NCBI RefSeq assembly: GCF_014083985.1
Contig: NZ_CP046907.1
Location: 3,080,001-3,144,000, forward strand
DNA length: 64,000 bases
Reading direction: 5' to 3'
DNA from: Streptomyces sp. SCUT-3
GTDB lineage: Bacteria; Actinomycetota; Actinomycetes; Streptomycetales; Streptomycetaceae
The first letter of the stretch is position 1; each line of letters begins with the position of its first letter. Positions 1-7,834 of the stretch are shown in pieces. The notes beneath the pieces were generated by a model, which saw only the letters and a program-made list of their open reading frames with translations, did not search any database and was not told the origin of the DNA. The translations under genes and the position numbers were made by a program.

Positions 1-107
1 GCAGATCAAAGCCGCGCTACGCGGCAAGGCCCTGGACCGCCGCCGCGGCCCTGCGCCGTGCACCGCGCGAGCGGGCCGCCGCGAGAGGCCGACGAGCGGT
101 CGTTCCC

Positions 108-926
108 ATGAGTACGACTGCCGACCCGCTCGCCGCGCTGGGCTCCCTCCCCGGCGTCGCCGAGTCCGTGGAGACCGTGCGCCAAGCCGTGGACCGGTCT
201 ACGGGCACCGCGTGATGCGCCGCCGCAGCAACGAGATCACCGCCGAGGCGGCACTGCGCGGAGCGCGCGCGTCGGCAGCCCTGCAGGGGCCGACTGGGCC
301 CTGGAGGAGGTGCGCCGGCGCACCGACTTCAGCGGCGACCCCGAGGCCGGCGTCGTCGGAGCCGCGCTGCGGCTGTCCGCCGAGGCCGGCCAGCTCCTGG
401 GCACCTGGCGGCAGTCCCCGCTGCAGGTCCTGGCCCGGCTGCACCTGGTCGCCGCCGGCGGATCCGCCCCCGACGACACCGTCGGCCGCCCGCGCCGCGC
501 CGGCGAGCCGGTGGACGAACCGGCCGTCGCACTGCCCCTGCCCGCGGCCGACGAGATGTCCGCCCGCCTCGACGGCCTCGCCCGGCTGCTCCTGGCCGGC
601 ACCTCCGCCCCCGCCCTGGTCACCGCCGCCGTGGTCCACGGCGAACTCCTCGCACTGCGCCCCTTCGGCTCGTGCAACGGACTGGTCGCCCGGGCCGCCC
701 AGCGGATCGTCCTCGTCGGCAGCGGCCTGGACCCCAAGTCGATCTGCCCCGCCGAGGTCGGCCACGCCGAACTCGGCGCCGACTCCTACCTGCGGGCACT
801 GCAGGGGTACGCCACCGGGACGCCCGACGGGGTGGCGGCGTGGATCGCGCACTGCGCGGAGGCGGTCAAGCTGGGCGTGCGCGAGAGCACGGCGGTGTGC
901 GAGGCGCTCCAGCGCGGCGCGCCTGA
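108..926 (+). pseudogene. Degenerate Fic-like protein, frameshifted
   Basis: The ATG at 108 opens MSTTADPLAAL and reads to about 197. There one missing base (a G run shortened) moves the sense frame, and a second loss near 288-291 moves it again. From 310 the frame is open through the conserved body. The segment LRPFGSCNGLVARAAQR resembles the Fic signature HPFxxGNGRxxR, but the catalytic His is Arg and the GNGR part is CNGL, so AMP-transfer activity is doubtful even if the frame were intact. The natural stop is probably the TGA at 924-926, which needs one more frame change near 920; the open frame otherwise runs into the next gene. Streptomyces homologues are often labelled oxidoreductase. 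I cannot tell whether this is true decay or sequencing error; the missing bases sit in homopolymers. Confidence 0.55.
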
Positions 927-1297
927 CCGGCCTGCCGGGGCCGGCGGGCCGGGGCGTCCCGGCGCCGGGCCCGTGCGGCCGACCCGGACGGCCCCCCGGA
1001 CCGGGGGAAGGATGCGGCGGCACCGCGGGCGGTGCCGCCGCCGGCACGTCCGCCGGGCTACCAGGCGTGCGCGGTCGTCACCCATCAGGTCGGGATCTGC
1101 TGCCCGTCCCCTGGTGCGGCTGGCCCTGTGGAGGGTCGGCTTCGCGTGGTACCCGGCTTCGGTGCTCGGTCCGAGGGGCCGTCCTGACGGGGGATCCTCC
1201 CGGATCGCCCTGGTCTCGCGGGCCGTTGAGTCCTTTCTACTCCCGGGCGCAGTGAAGCGGAACCCCCTGCCGCACTTCTTTGCCCGATCCGGGCGGA

Positions 1298-2113
1298 TCA
1301 GGACGCAACGGACGGACGGCGGCGCCGCGAGGAGTACCAGACCAGGCCCGCGCCCAGCGCCGCCGCCCCCAGCGCCGCGGCCGCCAGCACCGGAGCCGAC
1401 GGGACGGACAGCGACGGCATGCGCCGGTGCAGCCGCACCGGCCGGTTGAACGACAGCACCGGCCACCCGCGCTCCGCGGCCTCCCGGCGCAGCGCCCGGT
1501 CGGATGACCGCGCAGGGGTGACCGACCGCCTCCAGCATCGGCACGTCCGTGATCGAGTCGCTGTAGGCGTAGCTGCGCGCCAGGTCGTACCCTCCGACGC
1601 GGCCAGCTCGCGCACGGCCTCCGCCTTCGTCGGCCCGTACACGTAGTACTCCACCTCGCCGGTGTAGCAGCCCTCCTCGGCGACCATCCGGGTCGCCACC
1701 ACGTGGTCGGCGCCCAGCATCCGGCCGATCGGCTCCACCACCTCGGCGCCCGAGGCGCTCACGATCACCACGTCCCGGCCGGCCGCGTGGTGCTCCTCGA
1801 TCAGCGAGGCGGCCTCGTCGTAGATGATCGGGTCGATCAGGGCGTGCAGGGCCTCGGCGACGATCTCGCGGACCTGCTGCACGTTCCAGCCGCGGCACAG
1901 CTCGGACAGGTACTTTGCGCATCCCCTCCATCTGGTCGTGGTCGGCGCCGCCGAGCATGAACGAACTGCACGTAGGCGGTGCGCAGCACGGCCCGGCGGT
2001 TGATCAGGCCGCCCCGGTAGAAGGAGCGCCCGAAGGCCAGTGCTCGACTTCGCGATGACGGTCTTGTCCAGGTCGAAGAAGGCCGCCGTACGCGGCGAGG
2101 GGAGGTTCTCCAC
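1298..2113 (-). pseudogene. HAD-IB family hydrolase with two out-of-frame islands
   Basis: The gene starts MENLPSPRTAAFFDLDKT, where the FDLDKT motif supplies the HAD nucleophile Asp. It ends with a hydrophobic segment rich in Ala, Leu and Gly followed by an Arg-rich tail, as in SerB-like HAD-IB proteins of actinobacteria that sit next to ssd/tad genes. One frame is open throughout, but two stretches are clearly out of sense. One lies after KSST (about 2040) up to RKYLSEL (about 1918). The other lies from about 1585 to DRALRRE (about 1500). Each is explained by small indels that cancel: about -2, -2 and +1 in the first, -1 and -2 in the second. Conserved text such as MLGGADHDQMEGMRK and YAYSDSITDVPMLEAVG is legible in neighbouring frames. 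The SDS-TDxPML part carries the C-terminal HAD motif, so the encoded protein as read would be inactive. Assembly error is a real alternative. Confidence 0.7.
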
Positions 2114-2225
2114 GGGCTAGAGCATAGGCACCCACCGATCGGCGTAAGGTGAGGCGTGTGGGTTTGCCTGAGAAGGCTCTCGGGTACACCATGGAAGTCA
2201 CGGATCGTTCGCGACCGTGCTAACC

Positions 2226-2296
2226 CGGCCCGACTCCTCCCCCCCCGAGTCGGCCGTGGATGACGACCCCCGCTCTCCCCCCCGGCGGGGGTCGTC
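2226..2296. terminator. Two consecutive hairpins in the divergent intergenic region
   Basis: The second hairpin is perfect: GACGACCCCCGC at 2262-2273 pairs with GCGGGGGTCGTC at 2285-2296 around an 11-nt C-rich loop. Just before it, CGACTC and GAGTCG with flanking GGCC/GGCC form a shorter stem at about 2226-2254. They lie between the divergent HAD and ssd genes, about 200 bases ahead of the ssd start, so an attenuator or a terminator of upstream transcription is possible. No T-run follows. Confidence 0.5.
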
Positions 2297-2492
2297 GCAT
2301 GTCCGGACCCGGATTCCGTCGACGCAGCCCTTCTCCCGCCCGGTGCTCACCTTCCCGGGTGGCGGAGTTGTCCACAACCCCGCCGTCGTCCACCGAAAAC
2401 ACCGCTCTCCCCGCACCCCGCCCTGCCCGGTCCACCGTGGGACCTGCGCCCGCAACCCGACGGAGCGCAGCACGAGGACCCGAGGAGGGCCC

Positions 2493-3639
2493 GTGACAGA
2501 CCCCACCGCACCCCGGCAGCACGGACCGGACGAGCCGGCCGGAACCACGGCGGCACGCCCGCTCATTCTCACCGAGGACGAGGAACTCCTCGACGACCTG
2601 CTCCGGCTGTGCGCGGCGGCCGGAACCGAACCCGAGGTCGCCCACGGCGCACCCGGACCGCGGAAGCTGGGAGACGGCGCCCCTGGTGCTCGTCGGCGAC
2701 GACTGCGCACCGCACATCGGCGCACCCGCCCGCCGCGAGGGCGTCCTGCTGATCGGCCGCGACCTCGACGACGCCGGGGTCTGGCAGCGCGCCGTCGCCC
2801 TCGGCGCGGACCACGTGATCTTCCTGCCCGACGCCGAACCGTGGCTCGTGGACCGGATCGCCGACGCGGTCGAAGGAGCCGGGGAACAGGCCCTCACCGT
2901 CGGCGTCGTCGGGGGCTGCGGCGGCGCGGGAGCCTCCACCCTGGCCTGCGCCCTCGCCCTGACCGCCGCACGGCAGGGACGGCGGACCGTCCTGGTGGAC
3001 GCCGACCCCCTCGGCGGCGGGCTCGACGTACTCCTCGGCGGCGAACGCACCGCCGGCCTGCGCTGGCCCGACCTGGCCTCCTCCCGGGGCCGCGTCGGCA
3101 GCGGGGCACTGGAGGAGTCGCTGCCCCGGCTGCACGACCTGAGCCTCCTCAGCTGGGACCGCGGCGACACCGTCCCCGTCGCGCCGGAGGCCATGCGCTC
3201 CGTCCTGGGCGCGGCCCGCCGCGCGGGAGGAGTGGTCGTCGTCGACCTGCCGCGCAGGCTCGACGACAGCACCGCCGAAGCCCTGGCCCACCTCGACGTG
3301 GCCCTCCTGGTGCTGCCCGCCCGCCTGCGGTCCTGCGCCGCGGCCGCACGGGTCGCCGCCGGCCTGCGCACGGCGGTGCGGGACCTGCGGGTGGTGGTGC
3401 GCGGCCCCTCCCCGGACGGGCTGCGCGACGATGACGTCGCCCACATGCTCCGGCTCGCGCTCGCCGGCGCACTCCCCGGCGAGCCCGGCCTCACCGACGG
3501 CCGGGACCGCGGGGGACCGCCCGGCAGCGACCCGCGCGGCCCGCTCGCCCGGTTCTGCTCCGCCTTCCTCGCCCGGGCCCTCCCCGCCGGCACGGGCACC
3601 GCCGGCACGGGCACCGACGGCGGGAGCGCGGCGGCGTGA
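2493..3639 (+). CDS. ssd: Ssd/CpaE-like P-loop protein of the Tad cluster (one apparent frameshift)
   Basis: This is a septum-site-determining/CpaE-like protein, a MinD/ParA-fold P-loop ATPase relative that leads tad loci in actinobacteria. The GTG at 2493 follows GAGGAGG. The first part reads MTDPTAPRQHG to about 2665, and the rest is open in another frame from 2686 to 3639, so one small indel near 2665-2680 separates them. The C-terminal part carries a deviant Walker A (GGCGGAGAST), then VLVDADPLGGGLD and later VVVDLPRRLDD, as in CpaE. The last codons overlap the GTG of tadA, which implies translational coupling. It probably assists localisation or regulation of the Tad machine. The frameshift may be a sequence error, since the remainder of the operon is intact. 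Confidence 0.75.
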
Positions 3640-4922
3640 GAGCACCGGACACCCCTCCCGGCCTTTCCGGGCCCGCAGCCCCCTCCCGCCCCTTCCACGT
3701 GCCCGCCCCCTCCGCGTCCGCCTCCCCTCCGGACACCGAGGACCACACGGCCCTCGTCGACGCCGTGCGGCTGCGCCTCGCCGAGACCGGGGACGAGCCC
3801 ACCCCCGCCAGGGTCGCGGCCGCCCTGCGCAGCCACGGCCGCCTCCTGGGCGACACCTCGGTGCTCGGCGTGGTGCGGGCCCTGCGCTCGGAGATGGTCG
3901 GCGCGGGCCCGCTGGAACCGCTGCTCGCCGAACCGGACGTCACCGACGTGCTGGTCAACGCCCCCGACCAGGTGTGGGTCGACCGCGGAGCCGGCCTCGA
4001 GGAGGCCCGCGTGCGCTTCCCCGACACCGCCGCCGTGCGCCGCCTGGCACAGCGGCTCGCCTCGGCGGCCGGCCGGCGGCTCGACGACGCCCGGCCCTGG
4101 GTCGACGCGCGCCTGCCCGACGGCACCCGGCTGCACGCCGTCCTGCCGCCGGTCGTGGTCGGGTCCCCCTGCATCTCGCTGCGCGTGGTCCGCTCGCGCG
4201 CCTTCACCCTCCCGGAACTCGTCAGGGCCCGGGCCCTGGGCCCCGAGGGCGCCCGGCTGCTGGAGGACATGGTCGAAGCCCGGCTGTCGTTCCTGGTCTC
4301 CGGGGGGACGGGCACGGGGAAGACCACCCTGCTGAGCACCCTCCTGGGCCTCGTGCCGGCCGGGGAGCGGATCGTCCTGGCCGAGGACTCCGCCGAGCTG
4401 CGGCCCGCCCACCCCCACGTGGTGCGGCTGGAGACCCGCCCGGCCAACCAGGAGGGCGCCGGACGGGTCGACCTGCGCGACCTGGTGCGCCAGGCACTGC
4501 GGATGCGGCCCGACAGGCTGGTCGTCGGCGAGGTCCGCGGCGCGGAGGTGCTCGACCTGCTGTCCGCCCTCAACACGGGCCACGAGGGCGGCTGCGGCAC
4601 GGTCCACGCCAACGCGGCCGCCGACGTGCCCGCCCGGCTGGAGGCGCTCGGCTCGACGGCCGGCCTGGACCGGGCCGCACTCCACAGCCAGCTCGCCGCC
4701 GCCCTGGCCGCCGTGGTCCACCTGGTCCGGGACCGGGACGGCAGACGCCGGGTGGCCGAGGTGCACGTCCTGGAACGCCAGGCGTCCGGCCTGGTCACCA
4801 CACTCCCCGCGGCCGTGTTCCGGCCCGACGGCGCGCTCGGGTCCGGCCCGGGCTGGACCCGCCTGCGGCAACTGTGCAACACACCCGGGAACGGCAGGGG
4901 AGCGAGGTGCGGGCACGGATGA
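3636..4922 (+). CDS. tadA: TadA/CpaF-type secretion ATPase
   Basis: Cytoplasmic hexameric ATPase that powers Flp-type pilus or pseudopilus assembly and secretion. About 428 residues, the usual size. It has a Walker A (SGGTGTGKTTLLS, about residue 222), the Asp box around VLAEDSAELRP, a Walker B-like region LVVGEVRGAEVLDLL (about residue 295), and the His box GHEGGCGTVHAN. The first 40 residues are Pro/Ser-rich and probably disordered. The GTG start overlaps the stop of ssd (GTGA), and the stop overlaps the ATG of tadB (ATGA), so the operon is tightly coupled. Confidence 0.93.
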   Translation: MRAPDTPPGLSGPAAPSRPFHVPAPSASASPPDTEDHTALVDAVRLRLAETGDEPTPARVAAALRSHGRLLGDTSVLGVVRALRSEMVGAGPLEPLLAEPDVTDVLVNAPDQVWVDRGAGLEEARVRFPDTAAVRRLAQRLASAAGRRLDDARPWVDARLPDGTRLHAVLPPVVVGSPCISLRVVRSRAFTLPELVRARALGPEGARLLEDMVEARLSFLVSGGTGTGKTTLLSTLLGLVPAGERIVLAEDSAELRPAHPHVVRLETRPANQEGAGRVDLRDLVRQALRMRPDRLVVGEVRGAEVLDLLSALNTGHEGGCGTVHANAAADVPARLEALGSTAGLDRAALHSQLAAALAAVVHLVRDRDGRRRVAEVHVLERQASGLVTTLPAAVFRPDGALGSGPGWTRLRQLCNTPGNGRGARCGHG

Positions 4923-5794
4923 GCGGGACGATCACCGCGGCCGCGGCGGCCTGCGCCGCAGGGGCGGCCTGGCTGTGGTGCGGACGGGACACGCCGCCGC
5001 ACCGGACCCGCCCGCCGGCCGTGCTGCGCACCCCGCACCCGGAACGCCGCCGCCTCCGCGCGGCGCGCCGGGCACGGGCCGCGCTCACCCCGGAGGTGGC
5101 GTGCGCGGCGGCGGGACTCGCTGCGGGCCTGCTGACGCACTCGCCACTGCCGGCCCTGGCGGGAGCGGCCGGGGTCCCACTCGTCCGCCGACGGGGACGG
5201 CGCTCGGCGGAACGGCGGGCGGCCCGGGCCCGGCGCACCGCGGTGGTGGACCTGTGCACCGCCCTCGCCGGGGAACTGCGGGCCGGACGTCCGCCGCACG
5301 CCGCCCTGGCCGGAGCGCTGGCGCGCGGCGGAGGGATTCCGCAGTCCGGGGCGGAGACGCAGCCGATGACGGCGGTCCTGGCCGCGGCGAGGTTCGGGTC
5401 CGACGTGCCGGCGGCCCTGCGTCGTGCCGGCCGGCTCCCGGGGGCCGAGGGGCTCGCGGGGGTGGCCGCCTGCTGGGAAGTGGCGGTCGACGGGGGCGGC
5501 GGGCTCGCCGAGGGACTGGAACGGGTGGCTGCGGCGCTGCGCCGCGAGCAGGACCAGCGGGAGGAACTCGCGGCCCAGCTCGCGGGCCCCCGGTCGACGG
5601 CCGTCCTGCTGGCCGTGCTGCCCGTGTTCGGCCTCGTGCTGGGCGCCGCCCTGGGCGCCCGGCCGCTGCGGATCCTGCTGCACACCCCCGCGGGCCTGGC
5701 CTGTCTGGCGGCGGGCACGGCACTCGAGTGCGCCGGGATCGCCTGGACCGCGCGGATCGTGCGCACCGCCGCGGGAGAGGCCGGCCCGCTGTGA
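4919..5794 (+). CDS. tadB: TadB-like inner membrane platform protein
   Basis: Type II secretion F-domain protein of the TadB kind. With TadC it forms the membrane platform on which TadA acts. The N-terminus MSGTITAAAAACAAGAAWLW is a membrane segment. A soluble central region contains the F-domain (VVDLCTALAGELRAGRPP, then AACWEVAVDGGGGLAEGLERV). Two hydrophobic segments follow near the C-terminus (AVLLAVLPVFGLVLGAALG and LACLAAGTALECAGIAW). The ATG at 4919 overlaps the tadA stop; a GTG a few codons upstream is a possible alternative start. The stop overlaps the GTG of the next gene. Confidence 0.88.
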   Translation: MSGTITAAAAACAAGAAWLWCGRDTPPHRTRPPAVLRTPHPERRRLRAARRARAALTPEVACAAAGLAAGLLTHSPLPALAGAAGVPLVRRRGRRSAERRAARARRTAVVDLCTALAGELRAGRPPHAALAGALARGGGIPQSGAETQPMTAVLAAARFGSDVPAALRRAGRLPGAEGLAGVAACWEVAVDGGGGLAEGLERVAAALRREQDQREELAAQLAGPRSTAVLLAVLPVFGLVLGAALGARPLRILLHTPAGLACLAAGTALECAGIAWTARIVRTAAGEAGPL

Positions 5795-6615
5795 CCGCCG
5801 CAGCGGCGGTCACGACGGTGGCGGCGGCTTCGGCGGCGGTGCTGGCGGCGGTCTCGGTGGCCGCCGTGTCACCGGTGGCCCGGCGCCGCAGGCGCCTCGC
5901 CCTCCGGCGTTCGCGGGAACTGCTCGGAACGCCCGTCGCGCGGCGTCGCCGGCCCGCGGTCCGCCGCCCCGCCCGGAGCGGCCCCCGCCCCGCCCGGAGC
6001 GGTACGGCGGAGGGCCGGCTGCTGGTGCCGGTGGCGGCGGCCGTCACCGCGGTCGCGGTCGGAGGACCGCCCGGAGCGTTGGCCGGCTTCGGCATCGCGG
6101 TGCTGGCCCACCGCCTGCAACGGCAGAGGGGGCCCGCCGGGGAGCGCGCGGCACGTGCCCGGCACACGGAACAGGTCGTGAGGCAGTTGCCGCAGGCCGC
6201 GGACCTGCTCGCGGCCTGCCTCGCGGCCGGAGCGGGCCCGCAGGAGGCCGCCGGGGCGGTGGGCCGCTCGGTCCGAGGGCCGCTGGGCGCACTGCTGCTC
6301 CGGGCCGCCGCGGAGCTGCGGCTGGGAGCCGATCCCGCGCAGTGCTGGGAGCGGTTCGCGGCCGAGCCCGGAGCGACCGAGCTGGGCCGCTGTCTGGAAC
6401 ACGCCTGCACGACGGGGGTGCCGCCTGCCGCCGCCGTCACCCGCCTGGCGGAGCAGGGCCGGCTCCGGCACGCCCGGTCGGCCCAGGCCCGGGCCAGACG
6501 GGCGGGCGTACTGGCCACGGCCCCGCTGGGCCTGTGCTTCCTGCCCGCCTTCCTGCTGGTGGGCGTGGCACCCGTGGTCATGGGCCTGGCCGGGGCGCTC
6601 CTGGCCCCGGCCTGA
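5791..6615 (+). CDS. tadC: TadC-like inner membrane platform protein
   Basis: Second F-domain platform protein. The GTG at 5791 overlaps the tadB stop. A hydrophobic N-terminal segment (about residues 1-27) is followed by a very Arg-rich stretch, a membrane segment near VPVAAAVTAVAVGG, an F-domain core (QVVRQLPQAADLLAACLAAG), and a C-terminal pair of hydrophobic stretches (GVLATAPLGLCFLPAFLLVG). About 274 residues, the usual size for actinobacterial TadC. It works with TadB and TadA. The 51-bp gap before the pilin gene is the first real gap in the operon. Confidence 0.86.
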   Translation: MTAAAAVTTVAAASAAVLAAVSVAAVSPVARRRRRLALRRSRELLGTPVARRRRPAVRRPARSGPRPARSGTAEGRLLVPVAAAVTAVAVGGPPGALAGFGIAVLAHRLQRQRGPAGERAARARHTEQVVRQLPQAADLLAACLAAGAGPQEAAGAVGRSVRGPLGALLLRAAAELRLGADPAQCWERFAAEPGATELGRCLEHACTTGVPPAAAVTRLAEQGRLRHARSAQARARRAGVLATAPLGLCFLPAFLLVGVAPVVMGLAGALLAPA

Positions 6616-6666
6616 CCGGGGCCGCGGCCCACCGACCGAACGTCGACAGAGAAGGGTTGGGAACGT

Positions 6667-6894
6667 ATGAGGACAACGACCGTACGGTGCGCGCGAGGGG
6701 TACGACGGCGGGCGGCACGGGTGCGCGGGCGGTGGCGTTCCGCCGCCGACTCGGGCATGACCACCGCCGAGTACGCGGTCGGCACGGTCGCCGCCTGCGG
6801 ATTCGGAGCCGTCCTGTACAAGGTGGTCACCTCCGACGCGGTGGCCTCCGCGCTCCAGCGCATGGTGGAGAAGGCGCTCGATGCGGGATTCTGA
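6667..6894 (+). CDS. DUF4244 Flp-like pilin subunit
   Basis: Small 75-residue protein with a positively charged N-terminus. The segment SGMTTAEYAVGTVAACGFGA gives the Flp-type signature: Gly before the processing site, then Glu and Tyr near the start of the hydrophobic helix. This is the DUF4244 family of actinobacterial Tad loci and is the presumed structural pilin. The ATG follows AGAAGG. The gene overlaps the following tadE gene by 14 bases. Confidence 0.88.
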   Translation: MRTTTVRCARGVRRRAARVRGRWRSAADSGMTTAEYAVGTVAACGFGAVLYKVVTSDAVASALQRMVEKALDAGF

Positions 6895-7747
6895 GCGGCC
6901 CCGGCCCGCGTGGCGGGGCGACGCGGGCCAGGCCACGGCGGAGACGGCTGTGGTGCTCCCGGTACTGGCCCTGGCCCTGGTGGCGATGCTGTGGGGCGTG
7001 ACGGCCGCGGTGGCGCAGATCCGTTGCGTGGACGCGGCCCGGGCGGGAGCCAGGGCCGCGGCCCGCGACGAGCCCGAGAGCACCGCGGTCGCCGCGGCGC
7101 GGTCCGCCGCGCCCCCGGGCGCGCAGGTGTCCGTGGGCCGCGGCGGGGACGAGGTGCGGGTGGAGGTGTCGGCCCGGTCCCTGGGGCCGGGGCGGCTGGC
7201 AGGCCTGCTGTCGGTGACCGTGCGGGCCGAGGCCGTGGCCCTGGCCGAGGACTCGGTCGGCGGGGATCCGCCGCCCCCCGCGGCAGGGGTCCCCGCGGAC
7301 GCCCCGGCCGGCACCCGGCCGCAGGGCGCGGCGGGGGGAGGAGCGGTGAGGGGCGGTGGCGACCGCGGTTCGGCGACGGTGTGGGCGACGGGAGCGGCGG
7401 CTGCCGTCTGCGTGCTCCTGGCCGGAGTGCTGGCCCTCGGCCATGCGGTCGGCGTCCGGCACCGGGCGGGCGGCGCGGCCGACCTGGCGGCCCTGGCCGC
7501 GGCGGACAGCGCCCTGGAGGGGGAGCGCGAGGCCTGCGGCCGGGCTCTGAGGGCGGCCGCGGCCAACGGCGCACGGCTGGCCCGCTGCACGGTGCACGGT
7601 GAGGTCTCCGACGTGACGGTGCACGTACGGGCTGCAGGGCTGCTGGGCGTGCTCCCGCCCGCCGAGGTCCGCTCCCGCGCGGGCCCTGCGGACGTCGCAG
7701 GCCTCACAAGTCCCGCAGGCCCTGCGGCTCCCGCAGGACCGCCGTGA
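6881..7747 (+). CDS. tadE: TadE pseudopilin fused in frame to a second TadE-like protein
   Basis: The first half (about residues 1-128) is a TadE-like minor pseudopilin: GDAGQATAETAVVLPVLALAL, then a variable external domain. After a Pro/Ala/Gly linker (about 129-160), the second half begins GDRGSATVWATGAAAAVC with another hydrophobic helix and matches the Rv3654c-like TadE-family helper that is normally a separate gene in Streptomyces and Mycobacterium. No stop separates the two. An in-frame GTG at about 7347, in GGAGCGGTGAGG, could still act as an internal start for the second protein. Total 288 residues. It ends the operon and converges on the helicase gene. Confidence 0.8.
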   Translation: MRDSERPRPAWRGDAGQATAETAVVLPVLALALVAMLWGVTAAVAQIRCVDAARAGARAAARDEPESTAVAAARSAAPPGAQVSVGRGGDEVRVEVSARSLGPGRLAGLLSVTVRAEAVALAEDSVGGDPPPPAAGVPADAPAGTRPQGAAGGGAVRGGGDRGSATVWATGAAAAVCVLLAGVLALGHAVGVRHRAGGAADLAALAAADSALEGEREACGRALRAAAANGARLARCTVHGEVSDVTVHVRAAGLLGVLPPAEVRSRAGPADVAGLTSPAGPAAPAGPP

Positions 7748-7834
7748 CCGGTCCCGGCCCGGTGGCCTTGCCACCTCGTCCCCGGACTCCCCGCGGCCGG
7801 GGACGGCGGCAGGCCAGAGGGGAAGACGGGCCCC

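Noticed and set aside
2368-2376. TTGTCCACA, identical to the Streptomyces DnaA-box consensus, also at 56223-56231 upstream of recQ
   Set aside because: Single isolated boxes; no cluster, no dnaA/dnaN, no origin-like AT region. Chance or a minor DnaA site.
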